A stretch of DNA of 64,000 nt, taken from assembly GCF_024679245.1 (NCBI RefSeq), contig NC_090195.1:8691493-8755492 (forward strand). The letters run 5' to 3'. Positions 36,432 to 61,092 of the stretch are shown here, piece by piece. The notes below the pieces were generated by a model, which was not told where the DNA came from, did not search any database, and saw only the letters and a program-made list of their open reading frames with translations. This DNA is from Pseudorasbora parva (lineage: Eukaryota; Chordata; Actinopteri; Cypriniformes; Gobionidae). Made by a program: the position numbers and the translations under genes. Each line of letters begins with the position of its first letter. Within the stretch, counting starts at the first letter, position 1.

Positions 36432-36928
36432 CAACAGTCTTCCCCATGATTGTGTAACCTACAGAACTAGACTGAGAGACCATTTAAAGGCCTTTGCAGG
36501 TGTTCTGAATTAATTAGCGGATTAGAGTGTGGCACCATGGTGTCTTTAATATTGAACATTTTCACAATAATCTACTTTTCTGAGATATAATCATATAATC
36601 ATCAACATTTAAATAAATAAACATTTGAAATATATCAGTTTATGTGTAATAAATGAATATAATATACAAGTTTCACTTTTTGAATGGAATTAGTGAAAAA
36701 AATACACGAGTATACTATGCTTCAATTCACAATCAAAAAAAAAAGTTCAGTGTCTTTAAAACAGGAATTAATGTAAAATATGAATCTGCTGTATTTTTAA
36801 CCACTACATACCCAACCCAGTTTGATTTACCTCCAGCGAAACACTCCACAAACATGGAAAGATATCCCATTGAATTTCATGATCTCTTGCTACTAAACTT
36901 GATGCTATTCTAATTATAACAGCACCTG

Positions 36929-38335
36929 TATATGCAAATAATGGTTATTTTAAATTGTAATAATATTATTGTTTTTACTGTATTTTTCAATACTGTTCAT
37001 TTTGTAAATGCAGCCTTGGTGAACATAAGAGACTTCTTTCAAAAACTTTTAAAATATCCCACTGACTTGAATGGTATTTTTGTACAACTATATTTTATTG
37101 TATAAAAGCTATATTACAAAGAAAATGCTAAATATATATTATTTGATTATATTACAATAAAACAAATTATTATACATTATTTAATATGATGCAATCCAAA
37201 ATTACATCATATGTAAATACTATTATAATGAAGGTTGATGTTAACTAAGCATTAGAATAATAAGGGTATTTTTCATAAATGTCACATGATTTAATTGTTG
37301 TAATTTTATACAACCACATAACTAAGAGACTATAAGGTAGAGAAACTGGGAAAGCACAGTTGACAAAACTTAGTTTTGCCACATTGTGACACTCAATCCT
37401 CAAATCCTCTACATTTTTAATCCCATTATTGTTCAAAAGCCCTGACTCCTCGCTACACTGAACAAAGACACGCAATTTCCCAAGTATTTAATGCTAACTT
37501 TTAAATGATTGCAACAAAAGGACATAATAACAAAGGCATAATTCTTACCATTACATACTTTTTAAGTTCACGAGTGAAAGTCTTAAGAAACATTCACCGC
37601 ATGCATAAATTTGTGTTTGTAAGTGTGATCTATTATGCATTTAGAGGGAGCAAATAGGGACAGACCGGGTGCATTTTATCATTTATCATTATAACCATAT
37701 TGGAACCACAGCGCTAATACTGGCAGTGCATTTGAGGACATGATGAAGCATCTCAAAGAGATTGGGATCGTCGTTATGGCAGAGACACTGAAGTAATGTG
37801 GTCATTATTGATGAAACATATTGAGCTGGGCTGGAATAGAGTGAGAGGGATAGTATGTGGAGGTGTTGGCAGTGGGATGATGATGTTGCAGCTATAACCC
37901 TAATCATTGAAATCAGATGAATGCTGTGTCTGGCTATATTAATATGCAGACCATCCTCCATCTGTTTAGAGCCTTTCTGTATCTCCTGACCCGAGATTTC
38001 TGTTAGATGCTAAAACAAGAGTTGATAGCAATCTGGGAGGAAAATGTATCACTGCATATCTCTAGAAGATACTACTGAAGATTTCTGTATTTAAAAATAA
38101 ATGTTGTTTAAAGACCCCATAAAATATCAAGGTTTTGTGCCTTTTAGCCCACATTGTGGTCCTCTATATGCACGTAGTGTATACTAATGTTTAAATGTAT
38201 ACACATTAATTTTGTATGCATCATTAAATGTATAAATTCTCTTAAATAAAAGATGGACTAAAAGATGATTTAAAGCATCTACTATTAATGCATGTATGCA
38301 TGTATGTATGTATCTATGTAATATAGACAATTTTA
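36929..38335. other. AT-rich intergenic sequence
   Basis: 36940-37060 includes the short cyprinid-type repeat (gcagccttggtgaacataagagacttctttc). The remainder is AT-rich and mostly unique. 37690-37960 is a more complex block. No gene was recognised. Confidence 0.35.
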
Positions 38336-38512
38336 GGTTATACTTTATTTTAAGGTGTCATGTTACAGTTTAATTATTTAGTAACGGCATGTACTTACTA
38401 GTGTAGGATTGGTAGAGGGTTATTTGCATGTAATTATGCATAATTTACTGTTATTACTACTGTAAATACATGTGACGTATGTAACAAGGCCAGTGTAAAA
38501 TAAAGAGTTACT
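38336..38512. mobile_element. Small TIR element (TTATACTTTATTTTA ends)
   Basis: Left end GGTTATACTTTATTTTAAGG and inverted right end GTAACTCTTTATTTTACAC are about 175 bp apart. The interior contains TTGCATGTAATTATGCATAA, itself palindromic. It is a non-coding miniature element. Confidence 0.55.
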
Positions 38513-40326
38513 TTTTTAATATGAATTATTATTACTATGATTATTATTATTTAATAAAATGGTCCATAAAAATGAGACACATAAATAAATAAATATTGCA
38601 GAGCTAATGGTGGCAAAACACCATGATGATAATAATACTATAAATATTAATAATAGTTAATATATATAATTAAACAAAGAAAAAAATAATATAGAGCTTA
38701 ACAACTCTAACATGTATTCAAGACATTTTTTACAGACCTAAAATTTACAACTATAATAATTTTATTTATATTTTATTTTGAAACAATAGTATTTTTTCCA
38801 TTAAATTATACTGTGGAGAGAATAAGGGTATTGAGAACATGAATCATAATTAAAAAAATTAACCATATTTGAAGTTGTGTGATCAGTGAGGCTATTAACT
38901 AAGCCACAGCTTTTACATGTATTAACTAACTCCATTTCATTAGCAAATGCAAAGAACATAACTTTTACCATTTAGAGTATTAAAACAAAAACTTTTTTAT
39001 TGTTTGAATGAAGTTTGGTGCTTTTGCACTAGGGATCACGTAAATGACCAGACTTTACATTAGAAATGGACACGAACAATGAATGCATTAAGTGGCCACA
39101 CCTTTTGCTCAGCTGTGATTTAGAATTGTGCGAAATGCATTTGTGCTTGTTTTCACCTCTGCTTATCTCCCCCTCTCAGCCCTGTATCTCGCGTGCCCCT
39201 CCTCTAATTTATCTTCTTTCTGGCTGATTGATTAGTAATGCCTTTTTTTGTTTGTTTGTGACTGAGACTTAATTAGATTTCACAGGTTAGAGGTCTACAT
39301 ACTGAAAGTTCAAGATTATTATTATTATTTTAATTAGATTGTGCCATTAAAGCGGGTTATTGTGGGACATTTCGGAGAAGGGAAGGGCAGCACTGTGGCT
39401 CCACCGGCAGTCATTAAGTCCGTGATGGAGTTCTGCACATGTTCGAGAGCCCTGGATGTGTGTGGTTACAGCCTCAACTTCAGAAATGAAAAGTGCTTCG
39501 GGGAGCCAAAAAAGTGCTGTGTACATGGACATTTTTGTGTGTGTGTGCTATGGATCCACCTGTTGACTCAAAGAGAATTCTGGTCAATAAAATAATATTA
39601 AAAATCTCAGAAGGCTGCACATCCGCAGATTACATGCTCTTAAGCGCAGTAAGCCTTGAGAGCTTTTTGTTCAGTGCAATTAAACGGTCTTCTGTCTAAA
39701 GGCTTGTTCACATCAAGGACGATAAAGATACGTAGTTAGTAGTTATAAAAAATCATTCTAAAGAGACCAAACACAATAACGATAATGACACAGCGAAATG
39801 AAATCGTTGGAATCAGTTTCAGAACGTTTTTTTCCAGCTGATGAACCATAAAAATTTTGAGAGCCAATCAGAATCCATCCTGCTTTAAAGAGCTTGAATA
39901 TTTGAACACTGGGTTCACACTGAAAAATTTTGGCCACAATTGGGCTAAATTTTGTGAATCCCCCCTCAAAAAAAGAGAAGAAGATTCCTCTGGCCAAAAT
40001 CTGAAGTCTTTGATCGCTAATTTGACATGTTTGCCAACAGCCGATTAATGACGACGAAATTCTGGCAGTGTCAGAAGTTTTAAGGTGCAATTCTGCAGTG
40101 TGCCCTCTCCTATGACAACGGTCAAATAAAAAAAACAATAGGAGCGCAGTGCGACAACAATAAACCAACTAACGCTAGATATTTTTTTTGTTTGCTAGCA
40201 ACCATTTCTATCCTACATATAAATGCAGCTCACAGTAACCAAACCTGCTGAGCACGGATTGATGTTGTAAAACTCCAGACATTTACACACTCGCGTGTCC
40301 GTTTTTAATGCGTCTTGACTGCCTTA
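38513..40326. other. Intergenic; candidate conserved block 39100-39700
   Basis: 38513-39000 is AT-rich. 39100-39700 is unique with balanced composition and TAATTAGATT-type cores. 39700-40200 resembles a decayed non-autonomous fish repeat (ttcacatcaaggacgataaagata). Open frames at 39341-40168 have no recognisable domain. Confidence 0.3.
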
Positions 40327-41875
40327 TGTAATGGTAGTAAGCCAGTAAGAGATGTGAGTGTAATCCTTGCTCCCCTGGCCTCAAGCCTAACCCTAATCCT
40401 TAACATCTTTGTTAGCACGCCTGACTCCCCAGACCCCGGTTCGAATCCTGCTCGGAACGGGTCAAGTAGGACCAGTTACATTTGTTGCTGTGACCTGGAT
40501 GGGAGTGAGGTTAAGGAGGATAAGTGTAACGGACATAGGCCAGGACGAGCTGTGCGAGTGAACTTCACTCCCCTAGCCTCAAGAGTCACTCTAGCGACTG
40601 AAGCTAGCAGCTGTGGTCTTCAGCGTCCTTGTAAGCATGCCTGCCTCCCACGCCGGAGACCCTGGTTCTAATCTCGCTTGGAGTGGGGTGGAGTAAGACC
40701 AGTTACATTTGGTGCCGTGACCCAGATGGGAATAAGGTTTAGGTAACGTAGGCCACGGTGAGTGTTACGGACGTAGGCCAGGTGGATCTGTGTGTGCGAA
40801 CTTCACTCCCCTAGTCTCAAGAGGTGCACTATCGGCTGTGGTCTTTAGCATCCTTGTTAGCGTGCCTCCCACGCCAGAGACCCTGGTTCTAGTCCCGCTT
40901 GGAGCGGGTTGAGTAGGACCAGTTACATTTGGTGCCATCACTATCATGACCTGGATGGGAGTGAGGTTTAGGAGGCTGAGTGCAACGGATGAAGGCCAGT
41001 AAGAGCTATGCGTGTAAACCTCCCTCCCTTATCTTCAAGATGCACACTAGCGACTGACACTAGCAGCTGGATTGGAGTGAGGTTTAGGGGGTGAGTGTAA
41101 CAGACTTAGGCCAGTATGAGCTATTATGTAACCCTCGCTCCTCTGGCCTCAAGAGGCACTCTAGCGACTGTAGCTAGCAGCTGTGGTCTTTAGCGTCCTT
41201 GTTAGCATGCCTGCCTCACATGCCAGAGAGTGTTGTTCAAATCCCAGTTGGAGCTGATTAAGAAGGACCGGTTACATCTGGTGCCATGACCTGGATTGGA
41301 GTGAGGTCTAGGGGGTGAGAACAGACTTAGGCCAGTAAAAGCTCTGCATGTAAACCTTACTCCTCTGTCCTCAAAAGGCACTCTAGCGACTGATGCTAGC
41401 AGCGGTGGTCTTTAGCATCTTTGTAAGCGTGCCTGCCTCACAAACCGGAGATCCTGGTACTAATCCCGCTTGGAGCGGGTGTCATTTGGTGCCGTGACCC
41501 GGATGGGAGTGAGGTTTAGGAGGATTAGTGTAACGGACAAAGGCCAGTTAGAGCCATGCGTGTAAACCTCGCTCCTCTGGCCTCAAGAGGCACTATAGCA
41601 ACTGACGGTAGTAGCTGTGGTCTTTAGCCTCCTTGTAAGCTTGCCTGCCTCCCACACTGGATAGCCTGGTTCTAGTCCCGCTTGGAGCGGGTCGAGTAGG
41701 AACTGTTACATTTGGTGCCATGACACGGATGGGAGTGAGGTTAAGGAGGATGAGTGTAACGGATGAAGGCCAGTAAGAGCCATGCGTTTAAAGACTGTGG
41801 TCTTTAGCCTTCTTGTTAGTGAGCCTGCCTCCCATGCCGGAGACCCCAGTTTGAATCCTGCTAGAACTGGTTACA
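40327..41875 (+). repeat. Tandem array of about eight LTR-like / primer-site / purine-tract units
   Basis: The period is about 220-226 bp. A typical unit (41529-41754) begins TGTAAC and ends its first part with GTTACA (182 bp, perfect 6-bp inverted ends). Two bases later comes TGGTGCC(A/G)TGAC.CGGAT (18 nt), then a purine-rich GGGAGTGAGGTTAAGGAGGATGAG leading into the next TGTAAC. Unit starts: 40327, 40525, 40763, 40979, 41096, about 41318, 41529, 41755. The fourth and last units carry internal deletions. The array begins at a TGTAA end and stops at a GTTACA end (41870-41875). The best primer-like copy, 41487-41504, differs at one base from the complement of the tRNA-His 3' end. No flanking target duplication was seen. 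Read as LTR-PBS-PPT tandem units, this is an inference; a plain satellite is the alternative. Confidence 0.65.
40620..40680 (+). other. tRNA-Gly-like segment inside an array unit (representative)
   Basis: The segment reads GCCTCCCACGCCGGAGACCCTGGTTC, like the anticodon-to-T-arm part of a tRNA-Gly(CCC). A CTCCCAC loop (40645-40651) is flanked by 5-nt arms with four of five pairs possible. A B-box-like GGTTCTAATCT follows. The same segment recurs at about 40410, 40855, 41195, 41425, 41640 and 41820; the first has an exact B box, GGTTCGAATCC (40438-40448). Acceptor and T stems do not pair well, so these are tRNA-derived relics, not tRNA genes. Confidence 0.5.
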
Positions 41876-41893
41876 CATTCCATATGACATTAA

Positions 41894-42621
41894 AGGATGT
41901 CAACAAAAATAAGTTCACCCAAAAATGAAATTTATGTAATTAATGACTCACCCTAATGTCGTTCCACACCCGTAAGACCTCCGTTCATTTTCAGACACAG
42001 TTTAAGATATTTTATATTTAGTCCGAGAGCGTATGCAAGTGTGTTTACACTATATTGTCCATGTCCAGAAAGGGAATAAAAACATCATCAAAGTAGTTCA
42101 TCTCTTGAAGCATCGAAAATACATTTTGGTCCAAAATTAACAAAAACTACGACTTTATTCAGCATTGTCTTCTCTTCCGCATTTGTTTTCAATCCTCAAA
42201 TAAAGATTCAAATGGTTATGAATCAGCGTATGATTTCGATCGCGTGTCAAACTGCTGAAATCACGTGACATTGGCGATCCGAATCATGAATCGATTCACT
42301 GATTCATGACCGTTCAAATCTTTATTTGAGGACTGAAAACAAACACGGAAGAGAAGACAATGCTGAATAAAGTCGTAGTTTTTGTTATTTTTGGACCAAA
42401 ATGTATTTTCGATGCTTCGAGATTCTAATTAACCCACTGATGTCACATATGGACTACTTTGATGATGTTTTTATTAGGACAGTATAGTATGCATACACTC
42501 TCGGACTAAATATAAAATATCTTAAACAGTGTTCCGACAATGAACGAAGGTCTTACGGGTGTGGAACAACATTAGGGTGAGTCATTAATGAAATAAATAA
42601 AATTTTGGGTGAACTAACCCT
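41894..42621. mobile_element. Long-inverted-repeat TTAA element
   Basis: TTAA at 41890-41893 and 42622-42625. Arms of about 300 bp (41913-42215 and 42325-42620) are reverse complements with scattered differences, e.g. gtcgttccacacccgtaagacc against ggtcttacgggtgtggaacaac. The loop (about 42216-42324) includes aatcacgtgacattgg. It is non-coding and could form a very long hairpin RNA if transcribed. The design matches 12339-12899. Confidence 0.8.
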
Positions 42622-42625
42622 TTAA

Positions 42626-45584
42626 TGACAACTGAGATCCTAAATTGTGACATTCCTTACACAGCTAGGATCATGTTTTTACAGTCTGACAAGAACACCA
42701 CATCCTCACCAAAGAGTTCTATAATACCTAGAGAAATGCTAATGCCATTTATATCAATGCCAGTTTCACAGCTGGCACAGGATGATCGCAACCTGCTAAC
42801 GGCCATTATGGGTTCTGCCCATTTTTGAACCGTAAATGTCAGGGAAACTGCATGACTTTGAATGGCTAATGTGCGAGAATGCACACAGTTCCAAAACCTT
42901 CACTAGCAAAAATCTGGAGCGGTGACTTCAATGGCGGCATTTAGGAAAAAATATAAATCCATTTAACTCCATTCCATTTATTTGCCATCCTCAAAGACAC
43001 ATTAAAGCCTTCTTGAAATCATGCAGATCTTTCTAATGGAGACCTGGATAGGAAGTTGAACCTTCTAAAGGCATTTTAATAGAAGAATTAAAAGACAAAG
43101 TAGTGTCCAGCTGCTTGGCCACAAAAAAAGGAAGTGCCCTATAATGAATAGCCATTATTACGACATGTACAAGTTGCTAATGAGAGCGATGATGACAGCG
43201 CAGTTGTTGGATTGGACACCTGGTAGTTATCGAACAGCAGTCACATTTAAAATGCATTTAGAAGCCTGATTACAACCATATGAAATAAGGTATAATAGTC
43301 CTCGTCAGAATTCACGGCGTCTCAGACAGTGAGTCGGAAAAAAAGAGTGAATATTGTAAAAGCGATAATAACTATTGCACTCGTCTGGGGGGTAATAAAT
43401 AAATAAATGTGTGCTTTGCAACTGTGCATCAGCCAGCAACAAGAGAGACTCGGCTGTGTGCGGATTTAATTAGAAAGCAAAGCTTTTTGACAGTAAATTG
43501 ATTTTTAATTGTCTTCTTCTGCATTCGCTCCAGGTGGCTCAAGTCTTCTCTATTTGATGTTTTGTGTGCTTTATGTGAAGGTTTTTTCCTCCTGCCAAAA
43601 CACAGTTTATTATGGCACACTGCAGATTAGCAAGCGGTTCTCCCAAATCAAGCCTATTCTACATCTGAGGGACATCCAGTGGGGTTTTAACAGAACTGTC
43701 GAAATTCTCTGCAGCACAGTCCAGCCAATGCACTCAGAAACAACAGCAATATGTTTTTTTTTAAAAACATGGTCTGGTCGACATCACTAATGGGCCCAAC
43801 AGGAAGGAAATGCAATTTGAAAGGAGCTGATCTATGTATGCCATTGTTGTGGGGTAATGCTGATGTAATTATTATCTGCCGTTGATGGAGGTTGGTAGAG
43901 GAAGGATTTGGGACCATGCCATAAATCAGAGCAGGAGGATGTTGTTCATTCACACACAGTCACACAAAACACTATCTATGGTTATTATCCTTTTGCTAGG
44001 TAAAAGTATATCTGCATTTAAAACAGCCATGACTAAGTCCGAATGGGTGTGGTCTGCACCGAATCTAATCTACTGAGCTTATATCTCAAGTTTTGAATCA
44101 TGTTATGTAACGCATTCCCTATATTCTGCCTAACAAATGACTTTCCAGCGGGCTATTTATCATTTACATGAAAAACAGTTTTAATTAACAGCTTGCATTG
44201 AATATGCTCGCTGCAGCGGCTAAATAAAGATTGTTTCACAGCAACTCATGCATCATACGGTGTGATACTGTGACACAGTTATGAAAGTCTTTGATCGTCA
44301 CACATCAAAATGAGAAAAAAGGGTCCTAGCTTCAGCTTTAAATCAGTTATGAAAGCAAATGATATAAAATGACAGTACACTAATGTGATCGGGGTGGGGC
44401 TGACCTTTTCTGTGCTTAGCGCTACAGCTGCCTGGATCAGTCACACCGTATGGCCTGCCCTTTCTACAGATATTCTAATACTTCATATGCTTTATAATGC
44501 AATCTATGCAACTTCAATGAGTTCTTATGCAGAAGGGTGTCAGCTTCGCAAAACAGTATTATGTTTATGCATGTTATTGGAGAGTTCTTGATTTAGCTTT
44601 ATACCAAATTAATGTAATATAATATGTAAAGGGAGGTAAAATGATAATAATAATAAACTCAATTCAGGAACGTAAAGCATTATAATTTATGATAGCATAA
44701 TGGATGAAGTCCAAAATCAAAGAAAACAGATCAAGTCCTACATTCATTATATCCAAGGGGATGGTCTTCATTTGATTAAATAAATGAAATAACTGACAAC
44801 TAATGAGGAATTCTGTGGCAGAATATTTTATATTAATGACAAGAGCGGTCTCATGATAAGTACTTAAATTCAATATAGCCTGACTGGCATGCCCCTAATT
44901 AGATATTTCCTAATAAGTCTCTTATTAGATATGCCCGATTTTGTCCCATAGTGCAGTCTCACACAGCAAAATACTTGAGTGTTTGCATAGCTATATAGAT
45001 TTGTAATTGCCACTGTCATATGAAGTCTTAATTATGAGATTTGCCACTGTAAATGCCTTTAAATTGAGCAACAGTGGCATCTGCTGGTTGTAAATATACA
45101 CAGCAGGAATTCAGAGCCAGTTTTACACTAAGTTTACAATCAGACAAACCCCAAACTGAACGAAAACAATTAATTAATATTTAAAGACATGTACACTTGC
45201 TGATCGTGTCTCTTAGATATAATTTCTTATCATTATTATAGCCTATTCATATTTTTGAATAGTTAATATTTGTATTATATAATCATTGTATAGATATTTT
45301 GTGGCATATAAAGTGAAAAACAGTTTTTACTGTAAATGAGATCGACCTCAATGTTAGTTTACACACATAGTAGTAACCTTAGGTTACGAACTGACCTCTT
45401 AAACCCATAATCATAGAGTTTCATACCAAAAGTGCTTTTATGAATTATGCAAACCACATAACATAAGGCTGCATTTCAAACTTCAAAAACACCCATCTGA
45501 TGTAAACCACTATTATTTCACGGTTTAGCACTGAATTTACAGTTGGCTAAAATCACCAAAAACAACAAATAAAATACAGTAAAC
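42626..45584. other. Gene-free region; unique blocks 42640-43800
   Basis: 42640-43800 consists largely of unique, balanced sequence (possible conserved non-coding DNA). 44000-45550 is AT-rich. Small open frames on both strands show no domain. No gene or RNA was recognised. Confidence 0.35.
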
Positions 45585-45754
45585 ATACTCCTTCACGTGG
45601 GCGTCTCGCGGCGCTCAACTCGGCTCTTCCTCCACTCGCGGTTTCCGATTCTGCGCAGTGGAGACCGAGCCGCTTCGGCTGAGCTTTATGAGAGCTGTGC
45701 GGAAAAACTGATGAAGTCCAGAAAACTTGTAGCAAAGTAGTGATTTGAGCAACG
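45585..45754 (+). promoter_or_regulatory. snx7: snx7 promoter / 5' UTR region
   Basis: A local CpG-rich island in an AT-rich setting. It has an E-box CACGTG at 45594-45599 and a CTGCGCAG element resembling an NRF1 half-site near 45652-45659. There is no TATA box, as expected for a housekeeping trafficking gene. The transcription start cannot be placed exactly. Confidence 0.55.
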
Positions 45755-58738
<12,984 letters not shown>

Positions 58739-59432
58739 GTAATATTTCCCATTAGTGCTTGGGCTTGGCCTGGCTAGCTTCTTCTGGCTTTGTCTGCTCG
58801 AGTGTTCGCTTGACCTGGTAGATAGGTTTTCCGAGGTGACACACCCTGATATGAGGGCGTGTTGTCACCTTGTCTTTGTTTCACACATTTTTGTTTACAA
58901 GCGTAGTTTAGGCCAGCTTTACGTTTGAATGCCTGTGGTGTGTGTGATGTCAACAAATGCTCTGTCTAACATGCTATGGCTATTTCTTGAGTGGATAACC
59001 GGTTAATATCTCTCTCTGCTGAGCATGTTAGCATAGTAGGTTTTCTTGTATGGAATTAAGGTGTGGTGCATGTGACCTTTTTTCAGTCTCGTCTATCTGC
59101 TTTGTGCTAGAGACAAGAATGAAACCTCAAATCATATGGCTTGTTGAGGGAGAGGTGTGTTATTACTTTTCTTGGAGATAAGGATAGTTTGCAACAGACA
59201 TAATATATATGTGTGTAGTGTTTATAATTAACATGTACATTTAAATACACACTCATTCATGTATATACTTAAGAAATATTTGCATTTATATACTGTATAT
59301 ATGCTTAATGTTATTTATATTATATATAAATATATAAATATTTGCATAAATATATACATCTATGTGTGTGTATTCAAATATACATAATAATTATGCACAA
59401 TACACACACATTTTATTTATATATTTATATAT

Positions 59433-61054
59433 GTCGCTTGTGTACAAATTGACCTAAAGTGCCGCTGAAATATATTTCGAATCAAGATATTTTTACAAGA
59501 AATGGCTCATTTTAATCCCACCAGCTTTTGTGATAATGTTTCAGTGAAAAACTAAACTTTCAAAAAGTATTCTAATATTCACAGCTTGGTAAAGCCCATT
59601 GAGTCAATTTTTGCAAAGACATAAGTGTTGTCACCTTGTCATATGAGCTTCACCTGTGACTAATAATGGATCAATTAGGTCTTAAGTGTGTATAAAAAGA
59701 ACCCCAGTACACTAGACCTTCACATCAACTGCAACTAGACCTCTGCAAACATGCCTAAGATTCACCCTGAGACTAAAGTTTTGATTATCAAGAGGCTGAA
59801 GACCAGATCCACTGCTGATGTGGCAGACACCTTCAATGTGTCTCAGCGTCAAGTACAGAGGATTAAAAAAAAGATTTGAAGAGACTGGAGACGTTTTTGA
59901 CAAGCCCAGATCAGGCAGACCCCGCAAGACAACTGCTCGAGAGGACCGTTTGTTGGCTCGAAAATCCAAGGCCAGCCCATTTTCCACTGCAGCAGAGCTC
60001 CACGAGACCTGGTCACCTGAAGTCCCTGTGTCAACCAAAACAGTTTTTCGGATTCTGTCTCGAAATGGCCTCCATGGTCGAATCAGTGCCCAGAAGCCAG
60101 CACTAAACAAAAGACAATTGAAAAACCGTGTGGCATTTGCCAAGGCCCACAGCCTGCTAAAAGGATGGATGCAGGAAAAGTGGCAGAAGGTGGATTTTCA
60201 GATGAATCTTCTGTTGAATTACACCACAGTCGCCGCAAATATTGCAGGAGACCTACTGGAGCCAGAATGGATCCGAGATTCACCCAGAAAACAGTGAAGT
60301 TTGGTGGCGGAAAAATCATGGTCTGGGGTTACATCCAGTATGGGGGTGTGCGAGAGATCTGCAGGGTGGAAGGCAACATCAATAGTCTAAAATACCAAGA
60401 AATCGTAGCTACCTCTTATATGCCCAACCATAGAAGAGGCCAAATTCTGCAGCAGGACGGTGCTCCATCGCATACTTCCATCTCCACATCAAAGTTCCTC
60501 AAGGCGAAGAAGATCAAGATGCTCCAGGATTGGCCAGCCCAGTCACCAGACATGAACATCATTGAGCATATGTGGGGTAGGATGAAAGAGGACGCATGGA
60601 AGACGAAACCAAAGAATATCGATGCACTCTTGGAGGCATGCAAGACTGCTTTCTTAGCTATTCCTGATGACTTCATCAATAAATTGTATGAATCCTTGCC
60701 AAACCGCATGGATGCAGTCCTTCAAGCTCATGGAAGTCATACAAGATATTACATTTGGATCTCACAGCACCACAACTTAATTTGCTGACATATTTTTGTA
60801 TTTGCAGTACATTTGTTCAATTTCTGTAAAGGCGACAAAACTTTTGTCTTGCCATAATTTGACCTTTCTGTCTTGATTAAATGATAAATATTTTTTTCTG
60901 TGAAAATTATTTATTTCAGTGCATTAAACATCATTTGGGAGGGTTTTTGCTTTTCATATGAGCTATTTCTAACACCAATTAATTAATTAAAAGTCAGGTT
61001 AATATCAGGTATTTCTAGAAAATAGATAAGCGACAAGACTTTTGTCAGGGACTG
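59433..61054 (+). mobile_element. Tc1-like DD35E transposon, copy 2 (left end lost)
   Basis: Same family as 25811-27425 in opposite orientation. The right end carries the full terminal repeat and a TA flank (61055-61056). At the left, the match begins at GTCGCTTGTGTAC (59433); the outermost 20 bases of the terminal repeat are missing and replaced by ATATTTATATAT sequence. It cannot transpose as it stands. It lies in snx7 intron 8. Confidence 0.9.
59751..60788 (+). pseudogene. Tc1-like transposase pseudogene (two 1-bp frameshifts)
   Basis: The start MPKIHPETKVLIIKRLK and helix-turn-helix (STADVADTFNVSQRQVQRI) are in frame 1. A 1-bp insertion (ATT for AT) at about 59863 shifts the frame. GRPRKTT and the rest of the DNA-binding part continue in frame 2, and a 1-bp loss in a T run at about 60197 shifts it again. 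The third frame then runs to 60788 with GGGKIMVWGYI, QQDGAPSHTS (second Asp) and SPDMNIIEHMW (Glu). There are 35 residues between that Asp and Glu, against 34 in typical Tc1. The frameshifts differ from those in copy 1. Confidence 0.85.
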
Positions 61055-61058
61055 TATG

Positions 61059-61091
<33 letters not shown>

Positions 61092-61092
61092 A
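61055..61092. repeat. (TA)n/(TG)n microsatellite at Tc1 insertion edge
   Basis: Alternating TA then TG units directly at the right end of Tc1 copy 2. Similar TATATA sequence lies at the left (59200-59432), so the transposon inserted into a TA-rich microsatellite. Confidence 0.85.

Larger units (their letters stand above)
35394..36928 (-). mobile_element. Tc1-like transposon (CAGGTGCTG ends), internally deleted and re-invaded
   Basis: Ends CAGGTGCTGGTCGTATAATT and, inverted at the right, CAGGTGCTGTTATAATTAGA are flanked by TA (35392-35393, 36929-36930). The minus-strand transposase is internally deleted. A separate 249-bp repeat is inserted at 36183-36431. The right terminal repeat is split by about 200 bp of unrelated sequence (about 36690-36905) between its outer and inner parts. 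It cannot be autonomous. Confidence 0.85.

Noticed and set aside
40327..41875. Functional tRNA gene cluster
   Set aside because: B boxes and anticodon-like arms are visible, but acceptor and T stems do not pair, so tRNA function is not supported. Kept only as tRNA-like relics.
40327..41875. CRISPR array
   Set aside because: Repeats are about 225 bp, diverged, with no short identical repeats and unique spacers, and the genome is vertebrate.
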